Shown here: piece by piece, positions 11,020-23,299 of the stretch | Numbering within the stretch: position 1 is the first letter of the stretch | Layout: each line of letters opens with the position of its first letter | NCBI RefSeq assembly: GCF_000346465.2 | Contig: NC_034016.1 | Coordinates: forward strand, 11,837,805-11,901,804 | DNA: 64,000 bases | Source of the DNA: Prunus persica | Taxonomy: Eukaryota; Streptophyta; Magnoliopsida; Rosales; Rosaceae | Direction: 5' to 3' | Notes under the pieces: generated by a model | The model's input: the letters and a program-made list of their open reading frames with translations, nothing else | Told to the model about the DNA's origin: nothing | Databases searched by the model: none | Translations under genes and position numbers: made by a program

Positions 11020-13202
11020 AAATTCAGTCGAGCCACAATCGAAAAATCGCCATCGACGCTCAGCGGTTGTGCGTCTACGAATCGCAGTCTCAGAGGCTGA
11101 GAGCGCTCTCTCTCTCTCTCGGTCCGCAATTTTTTTTGACTTCGTCGTGCTATAGAAGTCACAGTAGCACCACCCGTCTGTATAGCTATTTGGCTCAGGT
11201 TTGTTCTTCTTCTTCTTCATTGCACTTTCCCTTTTCTACCATTTCTAGGGTTAGGGCTAATCTTGGTGTATGTATACGTCGAATTTAAAAACACCGGAGT
11301 GTATTGTTTGGGTTTCAGGTTTGTTTTTGTTGATTTGAACTTGGGTTTCAGGTTTGTTTTTGTTTACTTGAATTTGGGTTTCTTTCTGCTATGGATTTTC
11401 TCTGTAATTTTGAATCTGGGTGGTAAGTGGTTTGATTTTAAGGTTTTTATGGTTTTCTGTGTGAGTGTACTGATCATTGAAGCCAAATTGATATAGTGCT
11501 ACGATATTAAGGGTGTACTTCAAGAATTTGGCTCAAGCCTTATATTGTTGACGTTATACCCATGTTAAACGAACATTATGTAAATTCACATACATGTACG
11601 TGCACTTTCGAGAGAGTGCCAATCGAATATGCAACTCGTAGAAAGTGGGAATTTTAGGACCTAACAGTAGATGGGTTGGCCAAGAGTTGGGCTAGGGTTA
11701 TGGGAAATCTTAAGAACAATAACCGCAAATAATTTTTTTGTAGATAGCATGGTGAACTCATTCATGTGATACATTCAGAAGTTATACTAACGAAGTACCA
11801 ATATCCTTCCCTTCTTGCCCTCACCCGCAACTTCTTCAGTGAAATCTGCCCTTTTTCAGACAAGCATGCTTTGTACAACTAGCAAATGTTCGTATTATCA
11901 AAAGGCACTGTTTCCTATTCATTAATTTCGGGAGTTATCCTTTAAAAATTTTACTTTTTGGGAATTATCTTTTCAAAAAGTTAAGGTTTGGGGAATGAAG
12001 TAAGACTGCGCCTTCCCGATTTGCCTCTGCTACTTTCAATTTTATTTTTGCTTCCATTATCTTTTTCCATTTGGTTCATTGGTGGAAGATGTGATTCAAT
12101 TTTCTCCTATCATATCATAGTTTCGTCAGACGCTTATGATTCCATACATCACCGTGATTTTGTATTGTTGCAAGAGCAGATTAGATCATGCTTGAAGCAC
12201 CAGAATGTGTTTGGGGACAACTGCAGAAAGACTATTTTTTAAAATTAAAGGATTTTATGGGTAGTGGATGGGAGAGTTGGTTGCAACTTACAAGTAGGTT
12301 GAATGAGGAGCTTTTCTTCTTGAAAATGGATGGATAGATTGAACATGCAATATCATTTATTGATGGTGTGTTTAGGAGCCCCTGGATCTTTAGTTTTGTG
12401 TTTAATAAAAGTTTGTGGTCTTCCAGGGGCTTTAAACATCCAAAGCTAGTTTTTGGTTTTGTTTGAAACTTCTTAAACTCTCTGAGGTCTCCAAATTTAA
12501 TGTTGATTTCTATTTTCAACAAGGTCTAGATTCTGTTTTCTGATTAGTAGAGGGTGATATTTGTAATGGCTGCAGATTTTTACAATGGAAAGATGTCACC
12601 AGCTAGCTGGTTGTCCTTTTGATTTTCTTCAACAACTAAATTCTCCTATATTATATCATATGATACTCATATAATCGTGAGAGTGTCCTTCCTATTCCAA
12701 CCTGCAACTTGAAATGCTCCTATTTGCCAATGAGTAACCAGTCCCAATATTTTTCATGCTCTCCTGCTAGTTTAACCAACTATTTAATGATCAATCTGTT
12801 TAGATGGTTTCATGAAGTTGGAGTTTAGGTAAAGTCTTTCTGTTGATGTAAGCTCGAGTTTTAGTGGGAATCCCTGATTGTTTGCAACGGATGCTTGACT
12901 TTCTTTTGAAGGATGTGATTGAGAAATCGGGTATTTAGTATAAGGTTCTGGGGCTGGTGGTCATTAAATTCTTGTGAGATGGATTGCTTGTTGAAAATTT
13001 TGTGTACTTTGTTGGGATATGGTGTTTTCTGGTATGAAGGGAAAGTAGTTGGTTTGGTTTTGACTCATGGATATGATCTTGGGTGTGGTTGTAATATGGG
13101 TGTGGTTGTGATGTGGACAGGGAGGAGGCAGCGGCTGTGTGGTGTTGGTTGTGGTGGTGTTTCAAGTCAGTGGAGCTAGGTCTTAATAAGAATTAATTTA
13201 AC
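11020..13202 (+). promoter_or_regulatory. Probable 5' UTR exon and long 5' UTR intron of the CCHC gene
   Basis: A pyrimidine-rich leader (CTCTCTCTCTCTCGG, ~11106-11121) runs to a donor-like CAG|GTTTGTTC at ~11199. A telomere-like box (CTAGGGTTAGGG, 11245-11256) and a repeated GGTTTCAGGTTTGTTTTTGTT phrase (~11308-11362) follow. The acceptor is not certain: CAG or TAG sites at ~13168-13180 come before the ATG at 13203. Small ORFs here (e.g. 11988-12242, 12919-13179) lack any domain and look intronic. Confidence 0.5.
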
Positions 13203-15869
13203 ATGAGTTCAGACAGCAGGAGCCGAAGCAGGAGCAGGAGCAGGAGTCCTACGGATCGTAAGATCCGTTCTGATCGCTTTTCCTACCGCGATGCACCTTA
13301 CAGGAGAGATGGAGGACGTCGGGGTTTCAGGTTTAATGGCTTTTGACTATTATTTTATTTCTTCTCGTCTTTGTAAAATGTGGGTTGATAAGGAGAAAGT
13401 AATCTGTCAACATGTCGTCGTTGGAGATGTTCTGGAATCTTACTATCAACCGTTTCTGTTGAGTAAGACCTCTACTTGAATATACCTCAGAAGACCTTTT
13501 GAAGTTGATATTTCTTAATTTTGGCTCTGGTTAATAACGTGCTTTGCTTTGTTGTACATTTGTTTAGATCTTTGTAAGTTTTCGAATACAAATGTGAATC
13601 CTATTGTTTGTTTAACGACGTAATTGAGTATCCATCATCTTGGTTGTAGAGGTAGCTTTGTTTCTGTCAGTGGTGCACAAAGGCTGTACACCTTTTACTT
13701 TTGTATTGTCAGATACATTTGGCTCAGTACATGTATTAACTCCCTCAACTTTTTGCATTTTTTGGGTATTAAAACTTCAGAGTGCTTTAGTTTCACGCTC
13801 TGAATGTTTTGGTTTTGCTTGTTTCTTTATGTGATTATGGGTCTGATTCTTCTTAATGATAAGTTAAAATTAAGGACTGGTTTGAAATTGGGAATGCCAT
13901 TAGTTTTTGCTCAGAAACTAATCTATTGCAATTTTTTTTTCCAGCCGAGACAATCTGTGCAAGAACTGCAAACGTCCAGGCCATTATGCTAGAGAATGCC
14001 CTAATGTTGCAATTTGTCACAATTGTGGTCTTCCTGGGTACGGAAACTTTTTTTGCCTTGCAATTGGACATCATAATGTTCCATTATTTGCTTCTCTGCA
14101 TTCATTATAATCATTTTATTTGTTTGTTCTTTTGACCTTTTGTTTTCTGGGAGAGGGTTTGAAGAGGTTGGGATTCCAGACTTTCTAGAGAGTTGAACTC
14201 TATGAGAAATTAAATATGCTAGTTAATGCTAGAAGTCCAAACATACAAATCCTGAGTATGTAATTTTGCTTTACTGCATCTTACATCCCTCTACTGTCTC
14301 TACCTAACCATTTTGCAGCCAGACATTTGCTACTGTCTCTGCTACCAAGCGATCTATTTCAATCATAGTTTTATTGATAATTCAGAAACTGAAGTTTCTT
14401 CCCCCATTTTCTGTTAAGAAATTATTATCACCCTCATAATTATAATAATAATCCTTTCACGTGTTTAGTTATAACAGCATCTTCTCCTCCACCATTTCAA
14501 TGATTGTACCACTATTGCCACCAATCGGTTTCACTGGTAAATCACATAAACCTTAACAGTGCAGGATTGCCATAATGACACCCACTATCTTCGTTATAAT
14601 TTTGAGATTAACACAGCTACCACTTCATGCCTCAACACCGCCCCACCATCCCACAGCTACTGTCTTCCCTTGTCAACTTATCTTCATTGTTACCGCTTCA
14701 GTTTCTGCCCTCTGCCACTAATATGCTAGTGTATGTTTACCTTGTACCACTTTAGACAATTACTAGCCACCAACACTATCACTTTCATATCCCTTTCTCC
14801 TGTAACTGTGTGCCAATAGTATGACCATAAAGGTTTTAAGAAAATACCTACAGTTCGAGAGAAATATGCATGGTCCCCAGCAACAAGGCTTTGATGCATG
14901 ACAATTTGTCAAATTTCTCATATTTTCTGGAGCCACCTCGGTCTCCATGCTCTTAGGACTGCTTTAATATTCAACCATTATTTCTGTGAGACTATGGTGA
15001 TGGGAAAAAGTTATTGTTTTGGAGATCTTCAGGTTTTAGACATATTAAGACAATTCAGAATGTTCTGTTTTCCATTTTAAAGCAAAGTAGCAGTACCTTG
15101 TGGTGAAAGCGGTGGGTGAATTAATTGTTTCATTGCTTCAATAAGGTTGCATGGTTTCTTATCTCGCAGTAATAATGATCTGCCTCATGCAGATGTCTTC
15201 TTCTTTAATTTTTTTTAAAAGTGAAAAAATGATGCTACATGTTTAACGGAGCTATTGATTGTTACTGACATAGTGTACTTGTGCCATTTAATGTTCTACT
15301 AGGCACATTGCTTCAGAGTGTACTACAAAGTCGCTATGTTGGAATTGCCGGGAACCTGGTCACATGGCCAGTAACTGCCCAAATGAAGGCATCTGCCACA
15401 CCTGTGGTAAGGCTGGACATCGCGCTAGAGATTGCACAGCTCCCCCAATGCCACCTGGGGACTTGAGGTTGTGCAACAACTGCTACAAGCAGGGTCATAT
15501 TGCAGCTGACTGCACAAATGATAAAGCATGTAACAACTGTAGAAAGACAGGTCCACCCTAGCACGTGATTGCCCGAATGAACCCATCTGCAACTTATGCA
15601 ATGTATCTGGGCATGTGGCAAGACAGTGCCCCCGAGCCAATGTCTTGGGAGAGCAGCGTGGAGGTGGAGGTGGAGGTGGAGGTGGAGGAGGTGGAATGCG
15701 CGGCGGCGGTTACCGTGACATTGTTTGTAGGAACTGCCAACAACTTGGGCATATGAGCAGGGATTGTATGGGCCCCTTGATGATCTGTCACAACTGTGGG
15801 GGACGAGGACACCTGGCATACGAGTGCCCTTCTGGCAGATTTATGGATCGCTACCCCAGGAGGTACTGA
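13203..15869 (+). CDS. CCHC zinc-knuckle protein (GIS2/HEXBP/CNBP-like) with a 2-base frameshift
   Basis: Three coding exons fit consensus splice sites: 13203-13330, 13945-14037 and 15303-15869. The N-terminus is an SR-like stretch (MSSDSRSRSRSRSRS), followed by nine CX2CX4HX4C knuckles. Examples are CKNCKRPGHYAREC, CHTCGKAGHRARDC and, last, CHNCGGRGHLAYEC. A Gly-rich linker encoded by GGTGGA repeats separates knuckles 7 and 8, and the C-terminus is MDRYPRRY. Proteins of this family bind single-stranded nucleic acid, and relatives act in RNA metabolism. In knuckle 6 the sequence GGTCCACCCTAG (15550-15561) has two extra bases relative to the frame, giving a stop at 15559-15561. The reading then resumes cleanly in another frame. 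The total of 788 nt is 2 more than the 786 of an intact 261-residue frame. Either the locus is recently broken or this is an assembly error. As read, the product would stop after knuckle 5. Confidence 0.88.
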
Positions 15870-16165
15870 TAAATGGCAGATGATGTTACGGAATTTACCT
15901 TTTATCTCAAGCAAGCAGTTCTGATTTTAGGCTTTAGATTGAAGGTTGAAACTTCAGACTATTGAGGAGTTGAATTGAGACTTTATTTTGGTAGGATGTG
16001 TTTCTGTTAATGTGGAGTACCTATTTTGCATTAGAACAAAATTGATGATGACTTAGTATGATTATGTATTGAATTTTTGGCAATTACTGAAAAATAAAAC
16101 AGTATGTAATTGGGTTGCCTGAGGATGTGATGTCTGCTTATTTTTGTCTCTCTTCTTGCTTTTCA
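15870..16165 (+). other. Probable 3' UTR of the CCHC gene
   Basis: AT-rich sequence follows the TGA at 15867-15869. It has AATAAA-like AAAATAAAACAG at ~16091 as a possible polyadenylation signal. The next transposon starts at 16200. Confidence 0.4.
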
Positions 16166-16755
16166 CATCATGTATGATTCAGAAGCTTGTGAACTCTTAG
16201 AGCACTTCCAGCAGTTTGCCCTTTGTCATGGCAAGGGGGCTGCTAGGGCAGCTACTATTCACATGAATAGTAGCTGCCTTTGCAAAAAGCAATGTGTTTC
16301 CACCACTTATCATGGCAAAGGGCAAATACTATTCATTTTTTCCACAAATTTTTTTACCTAAACAATTAATTTGGATAATATTTTCAGATAAGATTTTTGG
16401 GTTTCTACGCGTCAATACTATTCATATCTCATAATTGGATAAAATTTTGGGTTTGAAATTTCTGATAAATTTCAAAATTTAAAATTTCTGATAAATTTCA
16501 AAATTTAAAATTTAGATAAATTTCAAAATTCAAAAGTCATACATTTCAAAATTCAAAATTCAGATAAATTTCAAAATTCAAAATTCATATGAATTTCAAA
16601 TTTCAGATAAGATTTGAACTCTCTAAAATTGTGCCATGTGTCATCTCAATCTGCCTAAATTTTTCTATAAAACCAGAGGCTCAGCTCATACCCCTCACAC
16701 AAGATCTTCTCTATATTTTCATTTCTCAGGTTTTAGAATTCATACTCCATTCTCA

Positions 16756-18120
16756 ATGGCAGACATGAATGAGGTCTTGGAGAGGCAAAAGCGAGAAAGA
16801 GAAAGAAGGCGTAGACGAGCTGCAGGCAAAAGGGTGCAGAGAGAACTAGATCAGCAAAATTGTCATAGCAGTGGCTTTGCTTGATGAAGATAACCAGAGC
16901 CGCCGTGGTTCACAAGAAGGCCGTGGCCCGAATGTGAACAGACATAGATATTCTCGGGGTAAAAATCTTCTGGAAGATTATTTTATTCCAACTTCTCTGT
17001 ATTCTGATGTTCATTTTCGAGCGCGATATAGAATGCAACCCCATTTGTTCAATAAAGTCATGCATGATATTTACAATTATGATGAATACTTTATTCAAAA
17101 GAAAAATGCTGCTGGAAATTTAGGACTTCTTCATGAGCAAAAGTTCACAGCTGTTATATGAATGTTGGCGTATGAGTCATCTGCTGATTAAGTGGATGAG
17201 ATTGCCCGGATGAGGAAGTCCGCTGCTTTGGAAAGCTTGGTGAGATTTTGTGATGCAGTCGAAACTCTATACACCAGGGACTACCTGCGCATACCTACGC
17301 CCAGGGACCTGCAACGGCTTCTACAATAAGCTAAAGCTCGAGGATTTTCAGGAATGATTGGTAGCATCGACTGCATGCACTGGCAATGGAAGAATTGCCC
17401 AACTGCTTAGCAAAGAGATTATGGAAATAGAAAAGGGTAAAAAAGTATCATCCTTGAAGCCGTTGCTGGATTAGATACATGAGTTTGGCATGCCTTTTTT
17501 GGGTTGCCGGATCTCGAAACGACTTGAACGTCCGGGGTCAATCCCTAGTGTTCAATGATGTTTTGAGAGGTGAAGTCTTGAATATCACTTATGAAATCAA
17601 TAATTTCGTCTACCATAATGGGTATTATCTGGCTTACGGCATCTATCCGAGGTGGACCACATTTGTGAAATCAATTCCGCATCCCCGATCCCAGAACCAA
17701 AAATTATTTGCTGCCTATCAAGAGGGTTACAGAAAAGATGTGGATATGTGCTTTGGTATCCTCCAAGCTTGGTGGGCTATTATAAGGGGTGAGGCGCGTC
17801 TGTTTGATGAGGAGGTGCTAAGAAGCATAATGATGACATGCATCATCCTCCATAACATGATTGTGGAGGATGAGTATGATTACGATGCTGCAGACGTGTA
17901 CGAACCGGATCCCATGAACACGGTCTTGACAAGAATTTATGAAAAACCCATGGGGCCAAATGGAGAACCAGTGCAGCATGGACTGTTGGTTAGGGACGGT
18001 TGTTTCATGACCCGTATGATTGATCAATATACGGAGATGCAATCGTCTTATATTCATGAACGACGTCCAGTTGACTTGATGGAGCATTTATGGGCGATGA
18101 AAGGCAATGACGGTGAATGA
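16756..18120 (+). pseudogene. PIF/Harbinger DDE transposase, broken
   Basis: The likely start is 16756 (MADMNEVLERQKRERER). A frameshift near 16870 is followed by RHRYSRGKNLLEDYF, typical of plant PIF transposases. Further in-frame stops occur near 17159, 17188, 17327, 17407 and ~17480. The DDE nuclease can be followed: the first Asp in GSIDCMHW (~17360-17385) and the second in GSRNDLNV (~17508-17532). The third-acid region KDVDMCFGIL (~17740-17765) has Asp where PIF relatives usually carry Glu in VERCFG-type motifs. The C-terminal part (17479-18120) is open for 213 residues. The enzyme would excise and insert the element in the nucleus, but this copy cannot make it. Confidence 0.9.
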
Positions 18121-18432
18121 AGTGAAGTGAAGATGTTTTTTTAATTTATTATGTTTATGTTTTATTTTTAGTTATGCCTTGTTTTTTTTAATGCTTTGGT
18201 TGTGGTTTGTTTATTTTTTATGCTTTGGTTGTGGTTTGTGTTTTTTTGAATGCTTTGGTTGTGGTTTGTTTTTTGTGTATGGAATATTTTGAATAAAAAG
18301 GTATTTTATTGAATGCTTTCTTTTTTCACTCAAAGAAAACCAATTCTACTAATGAAATAAAATACATGAATTACAACTAATTCTTAAAACAAAACATTAA
18401 AATACAATGAAATAAAAGGCAAGCAAACTAAC

Positions 18433-19534
18433 TTAATGGTTTTGATCATTTAACCAATCCGTGTTGCTAGGTCCATCGTCACGAAAAAGTCTTCGTCTCA
18501 TAACATCCCTTCATTCTAGCTTCCAAAATTGTTTCAGGGGACATATGGCTTATATCCATGCCCATGGTTTCCTGATCCTTCCTCTCAATATTTTCTTGGC
18601 GTAGATACTCCCTTTCTTTTGCTTATTCTAGATGAATTGCCCTCTCGTCTTCTTGGGTTTTGTTGTCTATTTCAATTCTCATGGCGCTTTGCCTTGCAAT
18701 TTCCTCCAAAAATTTAGATGCATTACTAGTAGAATTACTCCCTCTCTTTGCCTTCGCCGCCTTTCTCCCAATAAGCCTTAACTCCTTTTGGATGGGTGAG
18801 TCTTGACTCATTGGGGAATCCATAGGTGAATCCGATACCGATGAATCATGGAGTGACGTCTCGTTCAACGCCACGGTCGGACCCGTTGGAATAATTTGGA
18901 ATCTCTTACAATTCTTCACCACCTCCCAACATTAGTCATGGTTGAAAGTTTTTTTGCATTGGCCAGTAGGACCATACCACATTTGTGCTTGCATAATCTA
19001 TATATAAAAAATATATTGGAAATGCAAGAAACTTAAAAAAAATATTGGCAATGCAACAAATATAAACAAAATAATGGAAATGCAAGAAATATTAAAAAAT
19101 TGTTGGAAAATCAAGACATATTAACAAAATATTAGTAATGCAAGAAACATTTAAATAAATATTGAAAATGCAAGAAATATTAACAAAATATAGAAAATTG
19201 CAAGAAACATTTTTTTAAAAAATTAATAAAATAAAAATTACAAATAATTTACCTCATTGCTAAGATTTTCCCCGCTTATATGGTTGTCCATTGCTTTTGC
19301 CAAGACATCTCTCTATTTTCCCAACTCTTTATTGATAATTTTCTATCTACTAGATAATGTCATTTCCGTACAGGTCGAACCCAATCTTTCACAAAATTCG
19401 GCACGAATTTTTTTTTCTTTCACATATGACATAATTTCATCTCATTGCCCGAGACGGGACAATGATTAATTTGGATCCAACAAAACATCTTCCATGATGC
19501 TCCATGCCCCTCCAGTTTCAATAGAAGAAGCCAT
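18433..19534 (-). pseudogene. Harbinger Myb/SANT-like protein (ORF1), broken
   Basis: The minus-strand reading starts at an ATG at 19534, followed by a GGAWSIMEDVLL stretch and, after stops, VSHCPVSGNEMKLCH-like and KAMDNHISGENLSNE stretches. A repetitive intron-like gap spans about 19250-18990. The open part at 18922-18623 has KKAAKAKRG-like and SNASKFLEEIARQ sequence, and the tail ends with NTDWLNDQNH before the stop at 18433. These are features of the trihelix/SANT partner protein of plant PIF elements, often mis-annotated in databases as glutathione S-transferase T3-like. This protein normally helps the transposase bind the ends. In-frame stops and frameshifts make it a relic. Confidence 0.8.
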
Positions 19535-19969
19535 AATATGATAGAGAAAAATAAAACTTGAAAGTGAAAAAAATATTGAGTACAAAGTGAATTTTTGTTG
19601 AAGGAGAAGAAAATGTATGAGGATTTGGTGTTAAAAGTGAAAAGTATTGGTTGGTATTTATAGAAAAAAAAATTCATTAATTTTTTAAAAAAATTCTAAT
19701 TTTTTCCATTATTTTATTGCACAAAAATTCGCTGTCGTTGGATTAGAGAAAAAAATCCTATTGGAGAGCCCAGACGACACCACGTGACTGCTAGCTGTTG
19801 GCGGCACTGTAGCGCGTGTGTTTGAATTTTTTTTTAACGTTGGCGCGTGCATTGGCTGACATCATCGCAAAACTCAGGCTCGAGCTCGGGCAAGCCTCCC
19901 CTTCGGGCAAGCCCAATCTCATGACCCCCACCTCTTGCCCAGGCCAGCCTTTGCTGCTGGAAATGGTTT

Positions 19970-20571
19970 TTGGGCTCAAGAGAGGCTCTTTTGTGCAAGA
20001 AGGGGTGGCCCTGGTCTGGTCTGGTTTTCACCTCACACAGGAATCGACACTATTCCAACAGTGCGGTTCTGGTTTGGATTGGATTTTTTTTTTTTAGATT
20101 TTTGAAAATTAATTTTTTTTTTTAAACAAATTCCAACTAAAATTTTATTTTTTCTGCTTAAAAAATCATAAATGACATATTTTCATGTAAAAATAGATAA
20201 TTAGGCCTATAAAAGAGAGGTGCTTTGAAGTTGGACTTGGAAAAATATTAGTTATGAGATTAAAAATTTAGTATTGGACTTAAATAATTTTTTTTTTAAA
20301 AAAAACCTAGTCTGTTTGGTTTGATTTGGTTTGGTTTTGTAAGGTGTGAAATCGGCGTCAGAATTGGTTTGAACTAGTTTGGCATTGGTTTGTTAACTTT
20401 TTAGTCAACATGATTTTTTTCCAATTTTCCGGTCTCAATGCCCACCCCTAGTGCCAAAGGGGTTTGCTTTTTTTTTTTTTCTTTTTTTTTTTTCTCAGGT
20501 CAATGCTGGTCCAGTTGATGTCTTTGAGCTTGTCTAAGCCCAACCTTAACGCATTTAATATCGTAACTTAG
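19970..20571. other. Low-complexity non-genic stretch
   Basis: Poly-T and poly-A runs, then a GGTTTGGTTTGGTTTTG-rich patch (20310-20340). The end AATGCCCACCCCTAG near 20438-20453 resembles a hAT-type MITE terminus. I found no partner terminus and no gene. Confidence 0.3.
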
Positions 20572-22525
20572 GTTTCAGCTCATTATATCTCTTGAAAATG
20601 GGTGTCAAAAGACTGATTTGCAACCTGAATATGAAGAAAAATGTACGCGTTTGCCTCTAGGTCCTCGAAATTTATCGAAATCAGAGAAGAGAACCAATTG
20701 TAAAAAATGTCACATTTTAATCATTGCAAAATAAACTAATAAGGCATATAAAAAAGTAAGGAAAGAGAGAATTAGCAAGTCGAAATCTAAAAGACAGAAT
20801 GAGTGAACAACTGGAGGTGGAACAAGGTCCTCTCCTATATAAACAAGGGAGGGAGGGAGGGAGTAGATTATTTGTTGGATGCGGAACTTCAACATGAAAA
20901 AGAAATGTATTTTTAGTGACTAGCAAAAATTACAAATAAATATTTAAAAAAAAAGTGACAAAACTGAGGAAAATAGAGGATGGGATTAACCAGGGTTCTC
21001 CTTTTCCTCCCAGTTCGAGAAAACATCGTCTCTATTATCGAAACATGTCAACAATAACTCTAACTAGCTAGCAACTCTATCTCTGGGGCTAGGTTTAGGG
21101 CTAGAGCTAGGAACAGGGCTAGTTAGTTACCTTTATATAAGAGAGATAATGACTCTTTTACCCTTTAATATTTTCTTCCTTGGTACCCATTAGATAAAAG
21201 GGTGTAATAATCCTAATAATCGCCTGTTTGTATAAAGATCAATAGATTGGTGCAAAAACAAAGCTTTATGACCTCTGCAATTGAGCCCAGCATGACATTA
21301 GTATGTCGACCACTCCCCCAAGACACATGGACTCTGGCTACATGTGGACGGCGAGATAGGTGTTATTAGGGGCGGAAATTTATACCGAAAAACTGTAAAA
21401 CCAATGCAGAAATTACCGCCCATTAACCGCTCGAATCAGCAAATCGACTGATGAAGGTGATTTTAAGAACTAGTTGGTGTTGTCAGATGTTGATGCGGTT
21501 TGTAAGATCGAAAACTAGCTATTTGAAGATTGATAGAAAGAATACATATGGAGTTTCAACACGTTTATATCTCTTGAAAATAGGGGTCAAGAGATTGATT
21601 TGCAACCGAATATGGAGAAAAATGTACGCGTTTGCCTCTAGGTCCTCATAATTTGTTAAAATCAGAGAAGAGAACCGTTTGTAATAAAATGTCACCTTTT
21701 AATCATTGTTCAATAAACTAATAAGGCATATAAAAAGTAAGGAAATAGAGAATCAATAAGTTGAAATCTAAAGGCAGAATGAGCGACGAACTGGAGATGG
21801 AACAAGGTCCTCTCCTACATAAACAAAGGAGGGAGGGAGGAAATTATCTGCTGGAGATGGAACTTCTACATAAAAAAGAAATGTATTTCTAGTGACTAGC
21901 AAACATTACAAAACCAATATTAAAAAAAGTGTCAAGACTGAAGAAAATAAGGGATAAGATTAACTAAGGTTCTTCTCTTCCTCCCAGTTCGAGAAAACGT
22001 CTTCTTTATTATCGAAGCATGTCAACAATAACTCTAGCTAGCTAGCAGCTCTATCTCGTGGGCTAGGTTTAGGGGTAGAGCTAGAAATAGGGTTAGTTAG
22101 TTACCTTTATATAAGGAGACAATGACTCTTTTACCATTTAATATTTTCTTCCTTGATACCCCATTAGATAAAAGGGTGTAATAATCCTAATAACTGCCTA
22201 TTTGTATAAAGATCAATGTATTGGCGCAAAAACAAAGCTTTATGACCTCTACAACTGATCCCCAGCATAACATCAGTATTTTGGCCGCTCCCAAAGACAT
22301 ATGGACCCTAGCGACGTGTGGACGAGATAGGTTAAGGGTGGAAATTTATACTGGAAAACTATAAAATCGTCGGATGCCGATGCCATTCCTAAGATCCAAA
22401 ACCAACAGTTTGGAGATTGATAGAAAGAATATATATGAGGTTTCAGCTCGTTTAGATCTCTTGAAAATGAGGGTCAAGAGATTAATTTGCAACCCGACTA
22501 TGGAGAAAAAAGTATGCGTTTGATA
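20572..22525. repeat. Tandem array, ~0.9-1.0 kb unit, 2.1 copies
   Basis: GTTTCAGCTC...TCTCTTGAAAAT recurs at 20572, 21551 and ~22440, spacings of ~979 and ~889. Copies 1 and 2 align along their length: TGTACGCGTTTGCCTCTAGG at 20640 and 21625, CTAGCTAGCAACTCTATCTC at 21065 and 22040, and the AAAGGGTGTAATAATCCTAA block at 21198 and 22169. Copy 3 stops after ~85 bp. Copy 1 holds GGGAGGGAGGGAGGG at 20847-20861, a G-quadruplex-capable tract next to TATATAAAC; copy 2 has a shorter form. Copies 2 and 3 also share GATTGATAGAAAGAAT upstream. No long ORF and no element class recognised. Confidence 0.85.
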
Positions 22526-22725
22526 AGATTATGTTATTTTATTTCAAAATTGTTCCAATGGGCTTTAATTAAATCCAACAGCCAAGAATTTTTTTGACCA
22601 TTTTGAACGGTAATAAGTTCAACCATGATCTGGCAAAAAGTTCAAATCACCCTTTAATAGCTTATGCTGCATCAACATTTTTTTTCCCCATTATAATTGA
22701 AACTTTGGAATATCTTCATTATGTT

Positions 22726-23299
22726 TGTACGTGCTATGGTTATCCATAAGAAATAAATCAAGCACATTTAATTTAACCAACAAAAAAAAATAAAAATAAA
22801 GCAATCTTCTCGCACCACTAACTCGTGAAGCTGATTTCACGCAGCAGAACAAGTGAATATTGACATACCCAAGCAAGACTTGTCTAAACTAGAAAAATCA
22901 CACACAATCACACAGCACCTCCCTAGCAGCTCATTATGCTTTGAGGTCGATTTTTACTCGTAGAAAATATGTCTATTACTTGAGCATGCAACCACTTCAT
23001 TATAAATTGCCTTCAATTGCTCCAACACTTATCCACGTTTTGAATTTCAATCCCCAACATCCCAACCACGTTCCAACACCTTTGAAACCACTAAAAACTG
23101 CTCGAGCTAAGTTAGAGTACCTGCGCAGCACGTCTGCCTGCACCTACTACGTTTGGTGCAAGGCCTGTCAACACACTACGATGCACGCATCTACTCGACA
23201 TGCGCCGCGAGCCTGCTCATCGTGCACTATACATCTGCTCGCCATGTACAAAACACCAAAACCATGCCATGGCCTATGCCGCTTGCTAAGGGTTTTACA
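22726..23299 (-). repeat. 3' LTR of the gag-only element, uninterrupted copy
   Basis: This copy aligns with pieces of the interrupted 5' LTR: 22805-22912 with 25170-25292, 22918-23048 with 27345-27472, and 23049-23299 with 33774-34185. It therefore shows the sequence before both insertions, apart from a ~230-bp gap near 22912 and a shorter region near 23200. The ORFs in it (22941-23432 plus, 23168-23359 minus) are products of the LTR and not genes. Confidence 0.8.

Larger units (their letters stand above)
16200..19969. mobile_element. PIF/Harbinger transposon, decayed, both genes recognisable
   Basis: The left end GAGCACTTCCAGCAG (16200-16214) is mirrored by CTGCTGGAAATGG (~19955-19967) on the right, an imperfect terminal inverted repeat. 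The 3-bp flank TTA (16197-16199) against TTT on the right fits a degraded TWA duplication. Two convergent relics lie inside: a DDE transposase (plus) and a Myb/SANT-type protein (minus), the standard Harbinger pair. Repetitive subterminal sequence is present. It includes TTTCAAAATTCAAAATTCA repeats at 16440-16620, three copies of GAATGCTTTGGTTGTGGTTTG-like units at 18180-18270, and ~30-bp units with AATGCAAGAAA at 18990-19220. The small palindrome CAGCTACTATTCACATGAAT at ~16250-16275 recurs in the MITE at 63.2 kb. Confidence 0.85.

Noticed and set aside
12919..13179. 86-residue plus-strand ORF rich in Gly and Cys
   Set aside because: Lies in the 5' UTR intron before the true ATG and has no domain.
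15334..15914. Minus-strand ORFs of 161 and 106 residues
   Set aside because: Antisense shadows of the CCHC knuckle exon.
18990..19220. Regularly spaced ~30-bp repeats resembling a CRISPR-like array
   Set aside because: Units are imperfect AT-rich tandem repeats without unique spacers, inside a plant transposon.
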